Shown here piece by piece: positions 23,833-32,786 of a stretch of 64,000 nucleotides of DNA. Each line of letters begins with the position of its first letter. Position 1 is the stretch's first letter. The notes beneath the pieces are model-generated. The model ran no database searches, was not told the origin of the DNA, and saw nothing but the letters and a program-made list of their open reading frames with translations. The position numbers were made by a program, and so were the translations under genes. This DNA is from Bryobacterales bacterium (GTDB lineage: Bacteria; Acidobacteriota; Terriglobia; Bryobacterales; Bryobacteraceae), in NCBI GenBank assembly GCA_020847975.1, contig JADLBD010000012.1, positions 62,001 through 126,000 on the forward strand, given 5' to 3'.

Positions 23833-24695
23833 AACCCTCTAACCCGGTGCTTACGATACGGCGAATCCTGGTTGCGCTGGACACTTCCCCCTCGAGCCAG
23901 GCAGCCCTCGAGGCGGCGGTGGCTTTGGCGGAGCGGGTCAAAGCGGAAGTCTTCGGCCTGTTTGTGGAGGACGTGGATCTGTTGCGCGTGGCGGAATCTC
24001 CCTATGCGCGAGAGGTTCTGTATCCTTCCGCCCAGGAGGGACGGCTCACCCGCGGTGTGCTCGAGAGGCGGCTGCGCATTCAGGCTGAACAGGCGCGCCG
24101 GGCATTGATGGCCGCGGCGCAGCGGGTCAACGTGCCCTGTACGTTTCTTTGCGTCAGGGGCAAGGTCAGTTCGGAACTGCTGGCAGCGGCGGCAAAGACG
24201 GACCTGGTTGCCATCGGAAGGCTGGGATGGAGCATGGGGGCGCGGCTTCGCATCGGCTCCACGGCAATGGACCTGGTGGCGAGTACCGGTCCGGTGCTGC
24301 TGCTGTCGGAGTACCGCGTGCCCGGGCCGCTGCACTTCTTGCTTTACTTCGATGGTTCGGCGGATGCAAGGAAGGCGTTGCGGTGGGCGGCGGAGGTTGC
24401 GGGATCTGATTCAGGAAAGCTGACCGTGCTGCTGGCGGCGCAGAATGAGGAGCAGGCGGACGAGATGCGGGAAGAGGCCGAAAGCCTGCTGCCGGAAGCC
24501 GGACTGAAAGTCGCGTACCGGCCGATGGACCCCCGCGACAGAGCCGGCCTGCTCAGCTTCTTGAAGCAAGTGGAAAACGGGATGTTCGTTCTGGGAACAA
24601 AGGAGCCGTTCGAGAAACTGCCGATGCTTGAAGCTGTCCTGCGCGAGAGCAAGGTGGCGGTGCTGCTGTTCCGGTACGACGGGGAGCAGCAGTGA
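23829..24695 (+). CDS. Universal stress protein with two UspA-like domains
   Basis: 288 residues from ATG 23829, which overlaps the protease stop. 'IRRILVALDTSPSSQAALEAAVALAERVKAEV' is the beta1-alpha1 start of a UspA fold, and 'LLAAAAKTDLVAIGRLGWSM' with 'GSTAMDLVASTGPVLLLS' is the C-terminal portion of the first domain, where ATP-binding Usp proteins have G-x2-G-x9-G-S. The second domain ('FLLYFDGSADARKALRWA') is more diverged. Pairing with a protease suggests a stress-protein-quality operon. Ligand binding is not proven. Confidence 0.8.
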   Translation: MKPSNPVLTIRRILVALDTSPSSQAALEAAVALAERVKAEVFGLFVEDVDLLRVAESPYAREVLYPSAQEGRLTRGVLERRLRIQAEQARRALMAAAQRVNVPCTFLCVRGKVSSELLAAAAKTDLVAIGRLGWSMGARLRIGSTAMDLVASTGPVLLLSEYRVPGPLHFLLYFDGSADARKALRWAAEVAGSDSGKLTVLLAAQNEEQADEMREEAESLLPEAGLKVAYRPMDPRDRAGLLSFLKQVENGMFVLGTKEPFEKLPMLEAVLRESKVAVLLFRYDGEQQ

Positions 24696-24733
24696 AATAA
24701 GGTATACAATACCGTCTCAAAGGAACTTCTCCG

Positions 24734-26122
24734 GTGACCGCCTTCGTCTCTCGTGCCTGTTTGCTTGCGCTCACGGCCGTGCCTGTGCTGGCCCAGAATC
24801 CCGCCAGGCCCGCGCTGGACTACACATTCTTCAAGGAACGCGTACAGCCCATCCTGCTCGAGAAGCGGCCTGGCCATGCGCGCTGCGTCGCCTGTCATGA
24901 GCATGGCAGCCCGCCTCTGCAGCCGCTGGCAGCGGGGGCTGCGAACTGGAGCGAAGAACAGTCCCGCAAGAATTTCGCCATATGGAAGATGTTTGTCGTT
25001 CCCGGAGAGCCGCTAAAGAGCCCCCTGCTGCTGCATCCGCTGGCGAGAGAGGCGGGCGGCGACCGCTTTCATGCGGGAGGGAAACACTGGAAATCGCAGA
25101 GTGATCCGGAATGGCAGACGCTGGCCGCCTGGGTCCGCGGCCGGACGATGGCATTCGGCGGCGCGGTGCGCGTTTTGCAAACCAACGCCGCCGGGGATAA
25201 CGTCCATGTCATCGACCCCGCCACGAACCGCGTGGTGGCGGCCATCGAAGACATCGAGGTGCCGCACGGAGTGGCCATCGCGCCGGACGGCGCGCGGATC
25301 TACATTACCGATGAGGCGCTGCGAACGCTGGATGTAGTGGACGCAAGAACGCTGAAAGTATTCCAACGGATTCCGCTCAGCGGCCGGCCCAACAATCTCG
25401 ATGTGGCCAGGGATGGCTCGAAGGTCTACGTGGGCATCCGCCAGGCTCCGGGAGCGGTGGACGTCATCCACACGAAGTCGCTGACGAACGTGAAGAGCGT
25501 TCCGGTGAAGGGCGAGATTCACAACGTCTACGTGACGCCGGATGGAAAGTACGCCGTGGCCGGCTCGATTGCTTCGAGCACTATCAGCGTCATCGATACG
25601 TCCACCGATACACTGGCATGGACTCTGACGCTCGATGCGGGCATCCGGCCGATGGCTTTCACGCGAAACAGGGACGGGTCCACGAAAGATATCATCGTCC
25701 AGCTTTCCAACTTCCACGGATTCGCCGTCGTGGATTTCGCCGCGCGGAAAGAGGTGCGGCGGATCACGCTCCCCGATGTTCCGGGCCGCGAGAAAGAAAC
25801 ACAGGGTTTGCAGGGATCGCCATCCCACGGGCTGGCAATTACGCCGGATGGAAAAATGCTTTGGGCCACCAGCAAATACTACGACTCGGTGGCCGCCTAC
25901 TCGCTGCCGGATTATCAACTCCTCAAGGTGATTCCCGTAGGTCTGCACCCCGAGTGGCTGACCATCCCGCCCGACGGCAGCAAGCTATACGTGGCCATTG
26001 CGGGAGACGACGCCGCGGCGGTAGTGGACATCCGCAAGATGGAGCTTGTGAAAAAAATTCCGGTGGGAGCGGTTCCGAAGCGCAACACGAGCGGGATGCT
26101 GCTCACCGCATCATCGAACTGA
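24734..26122 (+). CDS. Secreted c-type cytochrome fused to YVTN beta-propeller
   Basis: 462 residues from GTG 24734. Signal peptide (residues 1-20, cleavage near 'VLAQ'). One haem-binding motif CVACH (C51, C54, H55) sits in an N-terminal cytochrome-like domain resembling the planctomycete PSCyt type ('FFKERVQPILLEKRPGHARC'). From ~150 to the end are YVTN propeller blades ('VHVIDPATNRVVAAIEDIEV', 'PDGKYAVAGSIASSTISVID', 'GDDAAAVVDIRKM'). Likely periplasmic; electron-transfer or binding role is inferred. The sixth haem ligand is not identifiable. Confidence 0.85.
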   Translation: MTAFVSRACLLALTAVPVLAQNPARPALDYTFFKERVQPILLEKRPGHARCVACHEHGSPPLQPLAAGAANWSEEQSRKNFAIWKMFVVPGEPLKSPLLLHPLAREAGGDRFHAGGKHWKSQSDPEWQTLAAWVRGRTMAFGGAVRVLQTNAAGDNVHVIDPATNRVVAAIEDIEVPHGVAIAPDGARIYITDEALRTLDVVDARTLKVFQRIPLSGRPNNLDVARDGSKVYVGIRQAPGAVDVIHTKSLTNVKSVPVKGEIHNVYVTPDGKYAVAGSIASSTISVIDTSTDTLAWTLTLDAGIRPMAFTRNRDGSTKDIIVQLSNFHGFAVVDFAARKEVRRITLPDVPGREKETQGLQGSPSHGLAITPDGKMLWATSKYYDSVAAYSLPDYQLLKVIPVGLHPEWLTIPPDGSKLYVAIAGDDAAAVVDIRKMELVKKIPVGAVPKRNTSGMLLTASSN

Positions 26123-26323
26123 GGCTCGCGAGAACGCGAATATTTAGAAGGTTCCCTGGCTTGGTTCTTATTGCTCCGCGCCCAGACTGTAGGGCTGACC
26201 CGTCGGCATGTCCGTTCCGATTCTCCAAAACGCCCCTGTGTTTGCTATCCTTGTCTTGGATGATGTTGCCTTCCGTGCAGCGTTGTCCTATTTCCGCTAC
26301 GCTCGTATGGCGAGCACAAATCC

Positions 26324-26349
26324 GGGGCCCGCAGGCAACTGCGGGCCCC
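26324..26349 (+). promoter_or_regulatory. GC-rich 11-base-pair hairpin with GCAA tetraloop in 5'UTR of NYN gene
   Basis: GGGGCCCGCAG (26324-26334), GCAA (26335-26338) and CTGCGGGCCCC (26339-26349) form a perfect stem closed by a GNRA tetraloop. It ends 16 bases before the ATG and 8 before GGAG (26358-26361). There is no U-tract, so it is not a standard terminator for the upstream gene. It may control translation or stability of the NYN mRNA. The rest of 26123-26323 has no gene I can support. Confidence 0.55.
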
Positions 26350-26365
26350 AACCATTTGGAGCCAT

Positions 26366-26950
26366 ATGAGCAAGAAAATCACCGTGCTGATCGACGGCGG
26401 CCACCTGCGCAGCTACCTCAAAAAGGCAAGGAAGACGATCGATGCAGACTACATCGAGAAAGTAGGCCTGTCCTGTCCCCTGGCAACGGAAGAAATCATG
26501 CGCATCCTCTACTATGACTGCGCTCTTTTCAACGGACAGACCAAATTGCCCGTTTCCCGCGCGGTTCAGACGTTCAACCAGACTACGCCATACCTCCACG
26601 ACCTTGCCCGCAAGGACCTTTTCGCAGTTCGCCGCGGCGTACTTAAGTTTCGTGGATACGTAGTCAAAAGGGGTCATCAACCGTCGAATCCTCCAGTCGA
26701 TTCTGACTTCACTCCCAAGTTCGAACAGAAGGGCGTGGACATGCGGATCGGCCTTGACATGGCCACGATTGCAGCGAACCGCTCCGTGGATTTGATCGCC
26801 CTCATGAATAACGACACCGATTGTGTTCCAGCAATGAAACTGGTTCGTCGGGCCGGCATTCAGGTCGCACTGGTGTGCATTCCAGGATGCAACCCTACTC
26901 CCGAGCTTCTGGCGCATTCTGATTTCAAGCGGTCGATACCCTGGCCGTAG
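26366..26950 (+). CDS. NYN-domain (PIN-like) RNase-family protein
   Basis: 194 residues. 'KITVLIDGGHLRSYLKK' gives the first catalytic Asp (D10) of the NYN/LabA-like fold. 'KGVDMRIGLDMATIAAN' provides the second acidic position and 'DLIALMNNDTDCVPAMKLVRRAGIQVALV' the third and fourth, with the Rossmann-like strand. The length and the 'ILYYDCALFNGQ' segment match bacterial NYN proteins thought to cleave RNA. Nothing nearby suggests a partner, and the gene is flanked by spacers of ~240 and ~305 bases, so it may be a recent arrival. Confidence 0.85.
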   Translation: MSKKITVLIDGGHLRSYLKKARKTIDADYIEKVGLSCPLATEEIMRILYYDCALFNGQTKLPVSRAVQTFNQTTPYLHDLARKDLFAVRRGVLKFRGYVVKRGHQPSNPPVDSDFTPKFEQKGVDMRIGLDMATIAANRSVDLIALMNNDTDCVPAMKLVRRAGIQVALVCIPGCNPTPELLAHSDFKRSIPWP

Positions 26951-27255
26951 CACACATCACCTTGCGAAGCTGGCCGGGCAGCCGATGGCGTTTGGACCGG
27001 CCCCAGCGTCCGGCAGATCCTTTTCTCGCGAAAGTTCCGCTCGCAGCTGGCAGCTTTTCAGGACCGCAACCTGTGCGGCCGTGTCCTGATCATCCGTGGA
27101 TACGCGAGCGTGGCCGATGAGCATGGCGTAAATCTATCGCCCTCCGTGGTAATGCCAGCACCAAGCTGACCGGGGCGTCACCCTCGAGACGGTCACGCGC
27201 GCCGAATAGCGTGCAAAGCATTAAGTCAAATAAAATGCATACTGAGGGACAAGCC
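26951..27255. other. Intergenic stretch with no recognised gene
   Basis: I find no frame here with convincing protein character. A few bases before 27256 (GAGG at 27244-27247) could serve as the ribosome-binding site of the next gene. The segment 27066-27125 looks weakly coding ('RVLIIRGYASVADEHG'), possibly an old gene fragment, but I cannot assign it. Confidence 0.5.
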
Positions 27256-28272
27256 ATGAAACCAAGACTTGGCGTGATTGTGCTGGTCACAGCGCTGGCA
27301 GCGGCGTTTGCTGAAGCAGCGGAAACACCGCGAACCGCGCTGCTCGTGTTGGCCAAGACGGACCTGACCCTGTCCATTGTGGATCCCGTGAGCCTGAAGG
27401 TGGTGGCACGCATGCCTTCCGGACCGGACCCGCACGAGGTAGTGGCCTCGAACGATGGCAGGTTCGCCTATATCTCGAACTACGGAGGCGGCGCCTATCA
27501 CACGTTAACGGTGGTGGATCTGGTGGAGCAGAAGACGTTGTCGACGGTGGATCTCGGGCCGCTTTGGGGACCACACGGGCTGATGTTTGCCGGGGGCAAG
27601 GTATGGTTCACCGCGGAAGCAGCTAAGGCGATCGGAAGCTATGATCCGTCAGCGAAGAGCGTGGATTGGATCATGGGAACCGGCCAGGACGGAACTCACA
27701 TGATCCACGTTTTCGAAGGCCTTCCGCGCATTGCGACCTCGAATATCCGTTCGGGCACCGTGTCAATCCTGAACAAAGCGGCGCGAGCGCCCAACGCGCG
27801 GCGGCGCGGCGCCCCAGGCGGCGAATGGGAGCAAACGGTGATTCCCACAGGAAGAGGAACGGAAGGCTTCGACGTCACTAGGAACGGGCGGGAACTCTGG
27901 GCCGCCAACGCACAGGAAGGCACGATTGCGGTGATTGACGTCGAAGCCGGAAAAGTCGTTCAGACGATCGTGGGAAACGTGAAGGGGGCCAACCGGCTGA
28001 AGTTCACGCCCGACGGAAAGCACGTCTTCGTCTCGACCCTGGGAGGACCCGAGGTGGTGATCTTCGATGCCGCGGCGCGGCGCGAGATCAAGAGGCTGAA
28101 GACAGGCCGCGGAGCGGCGGGAATTCAGATGCAGCCTGACGGAAAGCGCGCCTACGTCTCCTGCACGCCGGATAATTACGTGGCCGTCGTGGATTTGCGC
28201 ACGCTCGAAATCGTGGGGAAGTTCGAGGTTGGCAAAGAGCCGGACGGCCTGGCTTGGGCCGTGCGGCAATGA
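27256..28272 (+). CDS. Secreted YVTN beta-propeller protein
   Basis: 338 residues from ATG 27256 (signal peptide to about 'AAFAEAAE'); a more distal in-frame start at 27211 would put non-signal sequence in front of it. Blades are visible as 'LTLSIVDPVSLKVVARMPSG', 'ANAQEGTIAVIDVEAGKVVQ', 'DGKHVFVSTLGGPEVVIFDA' and 'DGKRAYVSCTPDNYVAVVD'. These proteins form seven-bladed propellers of unknown ligand. Related to the propeller part of the cytochrome fusion at 24734, so the two may have arisen by duplication. Confidence 0.85.
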   Translation: MKPRLGVIVLVTALAAAFAEAAETPRTALLVLAKTDLTLSIVDPVSLKVVARMPSGPDPHEVVASNDGRFAYISNYGGGAYHTLTVVDLVEQKTLSTVDLGPLWGPHGLMFAGGKVWFTAEAAKAIGSYDPSAKSVDWIMGTGQDGTHMIHVFEGLPRIATSNIRSGTVSILNKAARAPNARRRGAPGGEWEQTVIPTGRGTEGFDVTRNGRELWAANAQEGTIAVIDVEAGKVVQTIVGNVKGANRLKFTPDGKHVFVSTLGGPEVVIFDAAARREIKRLKTGRGAAGIQMQPDGKRAYVSCTPDNYVAVVDLRTLEIVGKFEVGKEPDGLAWAVRQ

Positions 28273-28368
28273 AGGGCTCCGCGAGTTGATTCGAGCTGCG
28301 CACCGGCCTTGGCGCGGCATGCGGAATGGCGGGCCTAATCTGTTTTTTTCTTCCCTGAGGAGGCTATT

Positions 28369-31032
28369 GTGAAGTCGAAATCGCTCTTGCTGTGGACGGT
28401 ATTCTTCGCCGGTGCGCTCTCCGCCGCCGACGGACGGCGCATCGCCGTCGAATGGCGCGGCGGGCAGCCGGAGGGTGAGCTGAGTGTGACGGGCGGCTCC
28501 CTGGCCGGCCTGAGCGTCGCGCGCGGGCGCGGCGCGGTGACGGGCAACAACCGCTTCGGCGCAACTGCCCCCGGGCCGTTCCGCCTCGAAATCCAGCTCA
28601 GCGGTTCCGAAGCGGCGTACGGCCCCGCCTCCGCCATCGTTACCGTGAACACCACGCGCAACCCCGTGAGCTTCTTCCTGCGTGATGTGCGCGCCGGCTA
28701 CCCCATCTACATCCCGGCGTATGGTGTAGCGGTGACCGATGCGTCCGACGCGCGCTCCTACCAGCAGATCGAGAACGCCGTGCGCGCCCGCGGCCTGCAA
28801 ACGAAGCTGGAAAGCGTGGCGGCCGAACCCGAGGCCGATTTCGAGTCGGCGGCCGCCAATACGCGCAGCTTGATGTGCCAGACCTGGCTGGGGCTGGGCC
28901 GCGATGTCCGCATCTTCGGCGTCAGCGAACGGCTGGACTGGATTCAGCCCCGATTTCACGGCCGTGAAGTCCCGCTGCCCGAAACCGGCGACAAGCCCAC
29001 GCGCTACAACTTCCTTATGGGCCGCGGCTGGGGCGCGGTCGACAAGATCACTCGCCGCCTGGAAAACGGAGCCCTGCCGATCCTGCGCGGGACCCTGGTG
29101 GACGATGACATCACCTACAACATGACGGCGTTCGTGGCCCTCGAATCCCGGTCGCTCACGCGCGAAAATGTGCGCGGTACCCACTTCCTGGTTGCCGATG
29201 GCTACGGCGCCGGGCATATGTTCACCAAACAGCAACAGGCCGAGCACGATTCCCTCCTCCCCGCCGAGATGAACCAACCCGAAGAGACCGTGCTGTTCGT
29301 GCGCATCACCGCCGTGAACACGTCCGCGGTGCCGCGCTACGCGTTCTTTAAGAACCCCGCCCCAACCGCCACCCGCGGCTACCAGTTCGACGGAGCCGAG
29401 GGCTTTGCCGCCTATCCATCCGGCCGGGTTTTCGCCGTGTCGCTGGTCAATGGCAAACCTCTCTCCGCGGAGGAAGTGGCCATAGACTTGAAGCCCGGCG
29501 AAGCCGCTCAGATCGAATTCCGCCTCCCCAACCGGCCCATCTCCCGCGAGCGCGCCATGAAGCTGCGCTCGGCGTCGTTCGAGGAACGCCACGGCGAGTG
29601 CCGCCTTTACTGGCAACAGAAGTTGGACGCCGCGGCACAGATCCGCCTTCCCGAACAGCGCATCACCGAAATGTTGCGGGCCGGATTGCTGCACCTCGAC
29701 CTCATTACCTACGGTCTCGAGCCTGAGGGCACCCTGACCTCCACTATCGGCGTCTACAGCGCCATCGGCTCGGAGAGTTCCCCCATCATCCAGTTCATGG
29801 ACTCGATGGGCTGGCACGATACCGCCCGCCGCGCCCTGATGTACTTCCTCGACAAGCAGCACGACGACGGCTTTATCCAGAATTTCGGCGGCTACATGCT
29901 CGAAACCGGCGCTGTCTTGTGGTCGATCGGCGAGCACTACCGCTACACGCATGACGATGCCTGGGTGCGGCAGATCGCGCCAAAGCTCATCAAAGCCTGC
30001 GAATACCTGCGGAAATGGCGCGCGCGCAACCTGCGCGACGACCTGCGCGGCAAGGGCTACGGAATGCTCGAAGGCAAGACCGCCGACCCTGAGGACCCTT
30101 TCCGCTCTTTCATGCTCAACGGCTACGCCTACCTGGGCATGGCGCGGGTGGCGGAGACGCTGGCCACTACGGATCCGGCGCAGTCCGAAAAGTGGCGCAA
30201 GGAAGCGGACGCGCTGAAGAGCGATATTCGCGCGGCCCTGTTTGGCGTGATGGGCCGCTCGCCCGTCGTCTCCCTGGCCAACGGGACCTGGTCTCCCACC
30301 GCCCCTCCCTGGGTCGAGTATCGCGGGCCATTGATGTTGTTTGCCGACGGCGGTAATTGGTTCACGCACGGCGCAATGGTGAGCCGCGATTCCCTGCTGG
30401 GACCGGTCTACCTGATCTTCCAGGAAGTGCTGGAACCGAACGAGGACGCCTCCACCTTCCTGCTCAACTTCCACAATGATCTGATGACCACCCGTAACGT
30501 CGCTTTCAGTCAGCCTTATTACAGCCGCCATCCGATCTCCCACCTGCGGCGCGGAGAGGTGAAGGCGTTCCTCAAGGCGTACTACAACACCTTGTCCAGC
30601 CTCGCCGACCGCCAGACCTATACCTTCTGGGAGCACTACTTCGGCGCCAGCCCGCACAAGACGCACGAAGAAGGCTGGTTCCTGATGGACAGCCGCTGGA
30701 TGCTCTACATGGAGCGCGGCGCAGGCATCGACCTGCTGCCGGGCATCCCGCGCGCCTACCTGGGGAACGGCAAGCGCATCGAACTGAACAAGGTGGCTAC
30801 CTACTTCGGCCCTCTTTCACTCCGCGTGGATTCCGACCTCGATCGCGGCCGCATTCAAGCCACGGTGGACTGTCCGGGCGACCGGAAACCAGCCTTCGTG
30901 GATGTGCGTCTCCCGCACCCCCAGGGCAGAAAGGCTACCCGGGTCGAGGGCGGAAAATACAACCCCGAAACCGAGCGGGTCCGTGTCGAGCCCTTCACCG
31001 GCCGCGCTGACATCGCGGTCACATTCGAATAG
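28369..31032 (+). CDS. Secreted six-hairpin (alpha/alpha-barrel) glycosidase-like protein
   Basis: 887 residues from GTG 28369 with a signal peptide ending near 'GALSA'. The N-terminal third is beta-rich. Residues ~420-830 look like an (alpha/alpha)6 barrel: 'SSPIIQFMDSMGWHDTARRALMYFLDKQHDDGFIQNF', 'GAVLWSIGEHYRYTHDDAWV', 'RSFMLNGYAYLGMARVAETLA' and 'TFWEHYFGASPHKTHEEGW' are typical of GH78/GH95/GH127-like enzymes. The likely catalytic acids cannot be fixed by eye. A 967-codon antisense open frame overlaps it, but its composition is that of a GC-skew shadow. Confidence 0.75.
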   Translation: MKSKSLLLWTVFFAGALSAADGRRIAVEWRGGQPEGELSVTGGSLAGLSVARGRGAVTGNNRFGATAPGPFRLEIQLSGSEAAYGPASAIVTVNTTRNPVSFFLRDVRAGYPIYIPAYGVAVTDASDARSYQQIENAVRARGLQTKLESVAAEPEADFESAAANTRSLMCQTWLGLGRDVRIFGVSERLDWIQPRFHGREVPLPETGDKPTRYNFLMGRGWGAVDKITRRLENGALPILRGTLVDDDITYNMTAFVALESRSLTRENVRGTHFLVADGYGAGHMFTKQQQAEHDSLLPAEMNQPEETVLFVRITAVNTSAVPRYAFFKNPAPTATRGYQFDGAEGFAAYPSGRVFAVSLVNGKPLSAEEVAIDLKPGEAAQIEFRLPNRPISRERAMKLRSASFEERHGECRLYWQQKLDAAAQIRLPEQRITEMLRAGLLHLDLITYGLEPEGTLTSTIGVYSAIGSESSPIIQFMDSMGWHDTARRALMYFLDKQHDDGFIQNFGGYMLETGAVLWSIGEHYRYTHDDAWVRQIAPKLIKACEYLRKWRARNLRDDLRGKGYGMLEGKTADPEDPFRSFMLNGYAYLGMARVAETLATTDPAQSEKWRKEADALKSDIRAALFGVMGRSPVVSLANGTWSPTAPPWVEYRGPLMLFADGGNWFTHGAMVSRDSLLGPVYLIFQEVLEPNEDASTFLLNFHNDLMTTRNVAFSQPYYSRHPISHLRRGEVKAFLKAYYNTLSSLADRQTYTFWEHYFGASPHKTHEEGWFLMDSRWMLYMERGAGIDLLPGIPRAYLGNGKRIELNKVATYFGPLSLRVDSDLDRGRIQATVDCPGDRKPAFVDVRLPHPQGRKATRVEGGKYNPETERVRVEPFTGRADIAVTFE

Positions 31033-31074
31033 TCCATCTGAGGGAGAGTTCCCCATCCCAGCCTTGGGCTAGTG

Positions 31075-32619
31075 CTAGTCGGAAAGCGCAACGTACTCGA
31101 ACGTCATCTGATCCCAGCCTTGTAGCTTTCCCGGCCCACTTTGAGCGGCCCCGGATGGGGAGTTGAACACCGGAAGCGCGATCTCCTCGGACATCGGATC
31201 AACCTTCCACAGATTGGGAATGGGGGAGGATTCCGGCACCGCACGCGGACCGGACGGGATTCGGGGAGCCAGTGAAGACCCGGGCCCGAAAGGCGACGTG
31301 GCGGGCAGGGGCGGAGCCGCGAGCCCGGCAGGGGCGTCGCAAATGCCGGCGGGAAACATTTCGGAAATACCCGCGCCGGGTTCCAGAACGGCGCCCAATT
31401 CGGGACCGTCTGGGAAAGCAGCCGGAAAGGAAGGGAGCATCCCTTCCTCGGACGAAACCGGCTGAAACATTTCCGCTTCCTTGAATACGGACGCCTGCTC
31501 GCCCTTGGGAAGATAGGCCTGTATACGGCCCAGCATGCGGGTGTTGGCTTCCAGGGCGGCGGCATAATAATTAGGATTCTGCTCGTACAGCCGCCTCGCC
31601 TTACGTAGCGAGACATCGGCGTCCTCGAAACGCCCGCAAGCCGCGTACACTTCTCCCAGCCGTTCCAGAGCCTGCGAGAGGCCCGGGTCGCGGACTCCTT
31701 CCAGTTTGCCCACAGCCTGCTGGAGCAACTCCATCGCCGGACCGTATCTGCCCATGTCCGTCTGTACCCCGGCAATTTTCATGAGAATCTCGGCCGAGCC
31801 AGAGGCCGAAGCTCCAAGCTGCCTCTCCCTCAGCGCCAGCGCGGTTTCGTAGTAGCCTACCGCGGCTTCGAGATCCTCGGCGGCCTGAGCCGCCACTGCC
31901 AGCAGGTGCAGGTCGCGAATGCTGGTTTCCGACTCCGCCCCATTCAACTCCTGGTGGATGCGAAGGGCGCGCTCCAGGTAGCCCCGGGCGGTGGCGTGCC
32001 GCCCCCGCTCGGTTTCGCATTCGCCCAACTGGATCAGACAATCGGCCGTCGCCGGATGCACTTTGCCCAGGCTGTGATCTGCCTGATCCAGAACCGTTTC
32101 CAGTAGGCCTGTCGCTTCGTCCAGACGCCCCTTCCGCTGCATGGCCCCCGCCAGGTGGCATGTGCGGTCGACAATTGCCGGAACATCCAGCGGCAGAACC
32201 GCCTTCTGCGTTTCCAGCGCTTCCGTGAACAGCTCGAGAGCCTCGTCCAGTTCTCCCTCTTCGGCTTTCATCCTCCCCAGAAGATCCAGAGAACTGGAAA
32301 GCGGCGTGCTCGGTTTCTGCTTTTGCCCGCTGAGCAATTCGCGAACCGCGTCCGCCGTGATCCACGCGTCGCGGAACTTGTTCAGCTTGAACTGAGCTGT
32401 GGCCAGACAGACAAGCACGTGCCCATGCGGGGGACGAATGGCAGCCCTCGCCTTCAAGTCGCCGGCGATGCGGAGGAAGCAGCGTTCCGCCTCCGGAAAT
32501 TTGCCCGCCTCGAGCAGGCTTTCCCCTTCCCGGCTTTCTGCGCTGGACCAGACCTTGGCCTCAGGCATCACTTGGCGAACGGCCTGGGCAGCGAGGCGAA
32601 GTTTCTCGAAGGTACTCAT
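31075..32619 (-). CDS. TPR-repeat protein
   Basis: 514 residues from ATG 32619, chosen because GGGGTGAG lies 9 bases upstream; an in-frame start 14 codons earlier has no such site. Tetratricopeptide-like helix pairs run from ~residue 20 to 400 ('FPEAERCFLRIAGDLKARAA', 'GELDEALELFTEALETQKAV', 'RYGPAMELLQQAVGKLEG', 'GRFEDADVSLRKARRLYE'). The tail (~400-514) is Pro/Ala-rich and disordered, ending in a conserved-looking 'WDQMTFEYVALSD'. No signal peptide, so it is a cytoplasmic scaffold. Faces away from the zinc-ribbon gene; the 168-base spacer is shared. Confidence 0.8.
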   Translation of the reverse strand: MSTFEKLRLAAQAVRQVMPEAKVWSSAESREGESLLEAGKFPEAERCFLRIAGDLKARAAIRPPHGHVLVCLATAQFKLNKFRDAWITADAVRELLSGQKQKPSTPLSSSLDLLGRMKAEEGELDEALELFTEALETQKAVLPLDVPAIVDRTCHLAGAMQRKGRLDEATGLLETVLDQADHSLGKVHPATADCLIQLGECETERGRHATARGYLERALRIHQELNGAESETSIRDLHLLAVAAQAAEDLEAAVGYYETALALRERQLGASASGSAEILMKIAGVQTDMGRYGPAMELLQQAVGKLEGVRDPGLSQALERLGEVYAACGRFEDADVSLRKARRLYEQNPNYYAAALEANTRMLGRIQAYLPKGEQASVFKEAEMFQPVSSEEGMLPSFPAAFPDGPELGAVLEPGAGISEMFPAGICDAPAGLAAPPLPATSPFGPGSSLAPRIPSGPRAVPESSPIPNLWKVDPMSEEIALPVFNSPSGAAQSGPGKLQGWDQMTFEYVALSD

Positions 32620-32786
32620 AGGGCTCACCCCTCCATCGGCAGCAGACGCGAACATCTCCATGGAGGCCGCGCCTGAAAAATGCGGGGGTGGAATTGACAG
32701 TACCTTCCCTTAGAATTCTCTCAATTTCGCCCTAGACCGCTGCAAACTAGCCAAGTTGGCCTAGTATCGAAGTTGGGGGTACAGGA

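Noticed and set aside
27763-30666. 967-codon open frame on the minus strand
   Set aside because: It lies antisense to the glycosidase-like gene and the YVTN gene; its Gly/Val/Ala/His-rich composition and lack of any domain are typical of a high-GC shadow frame.
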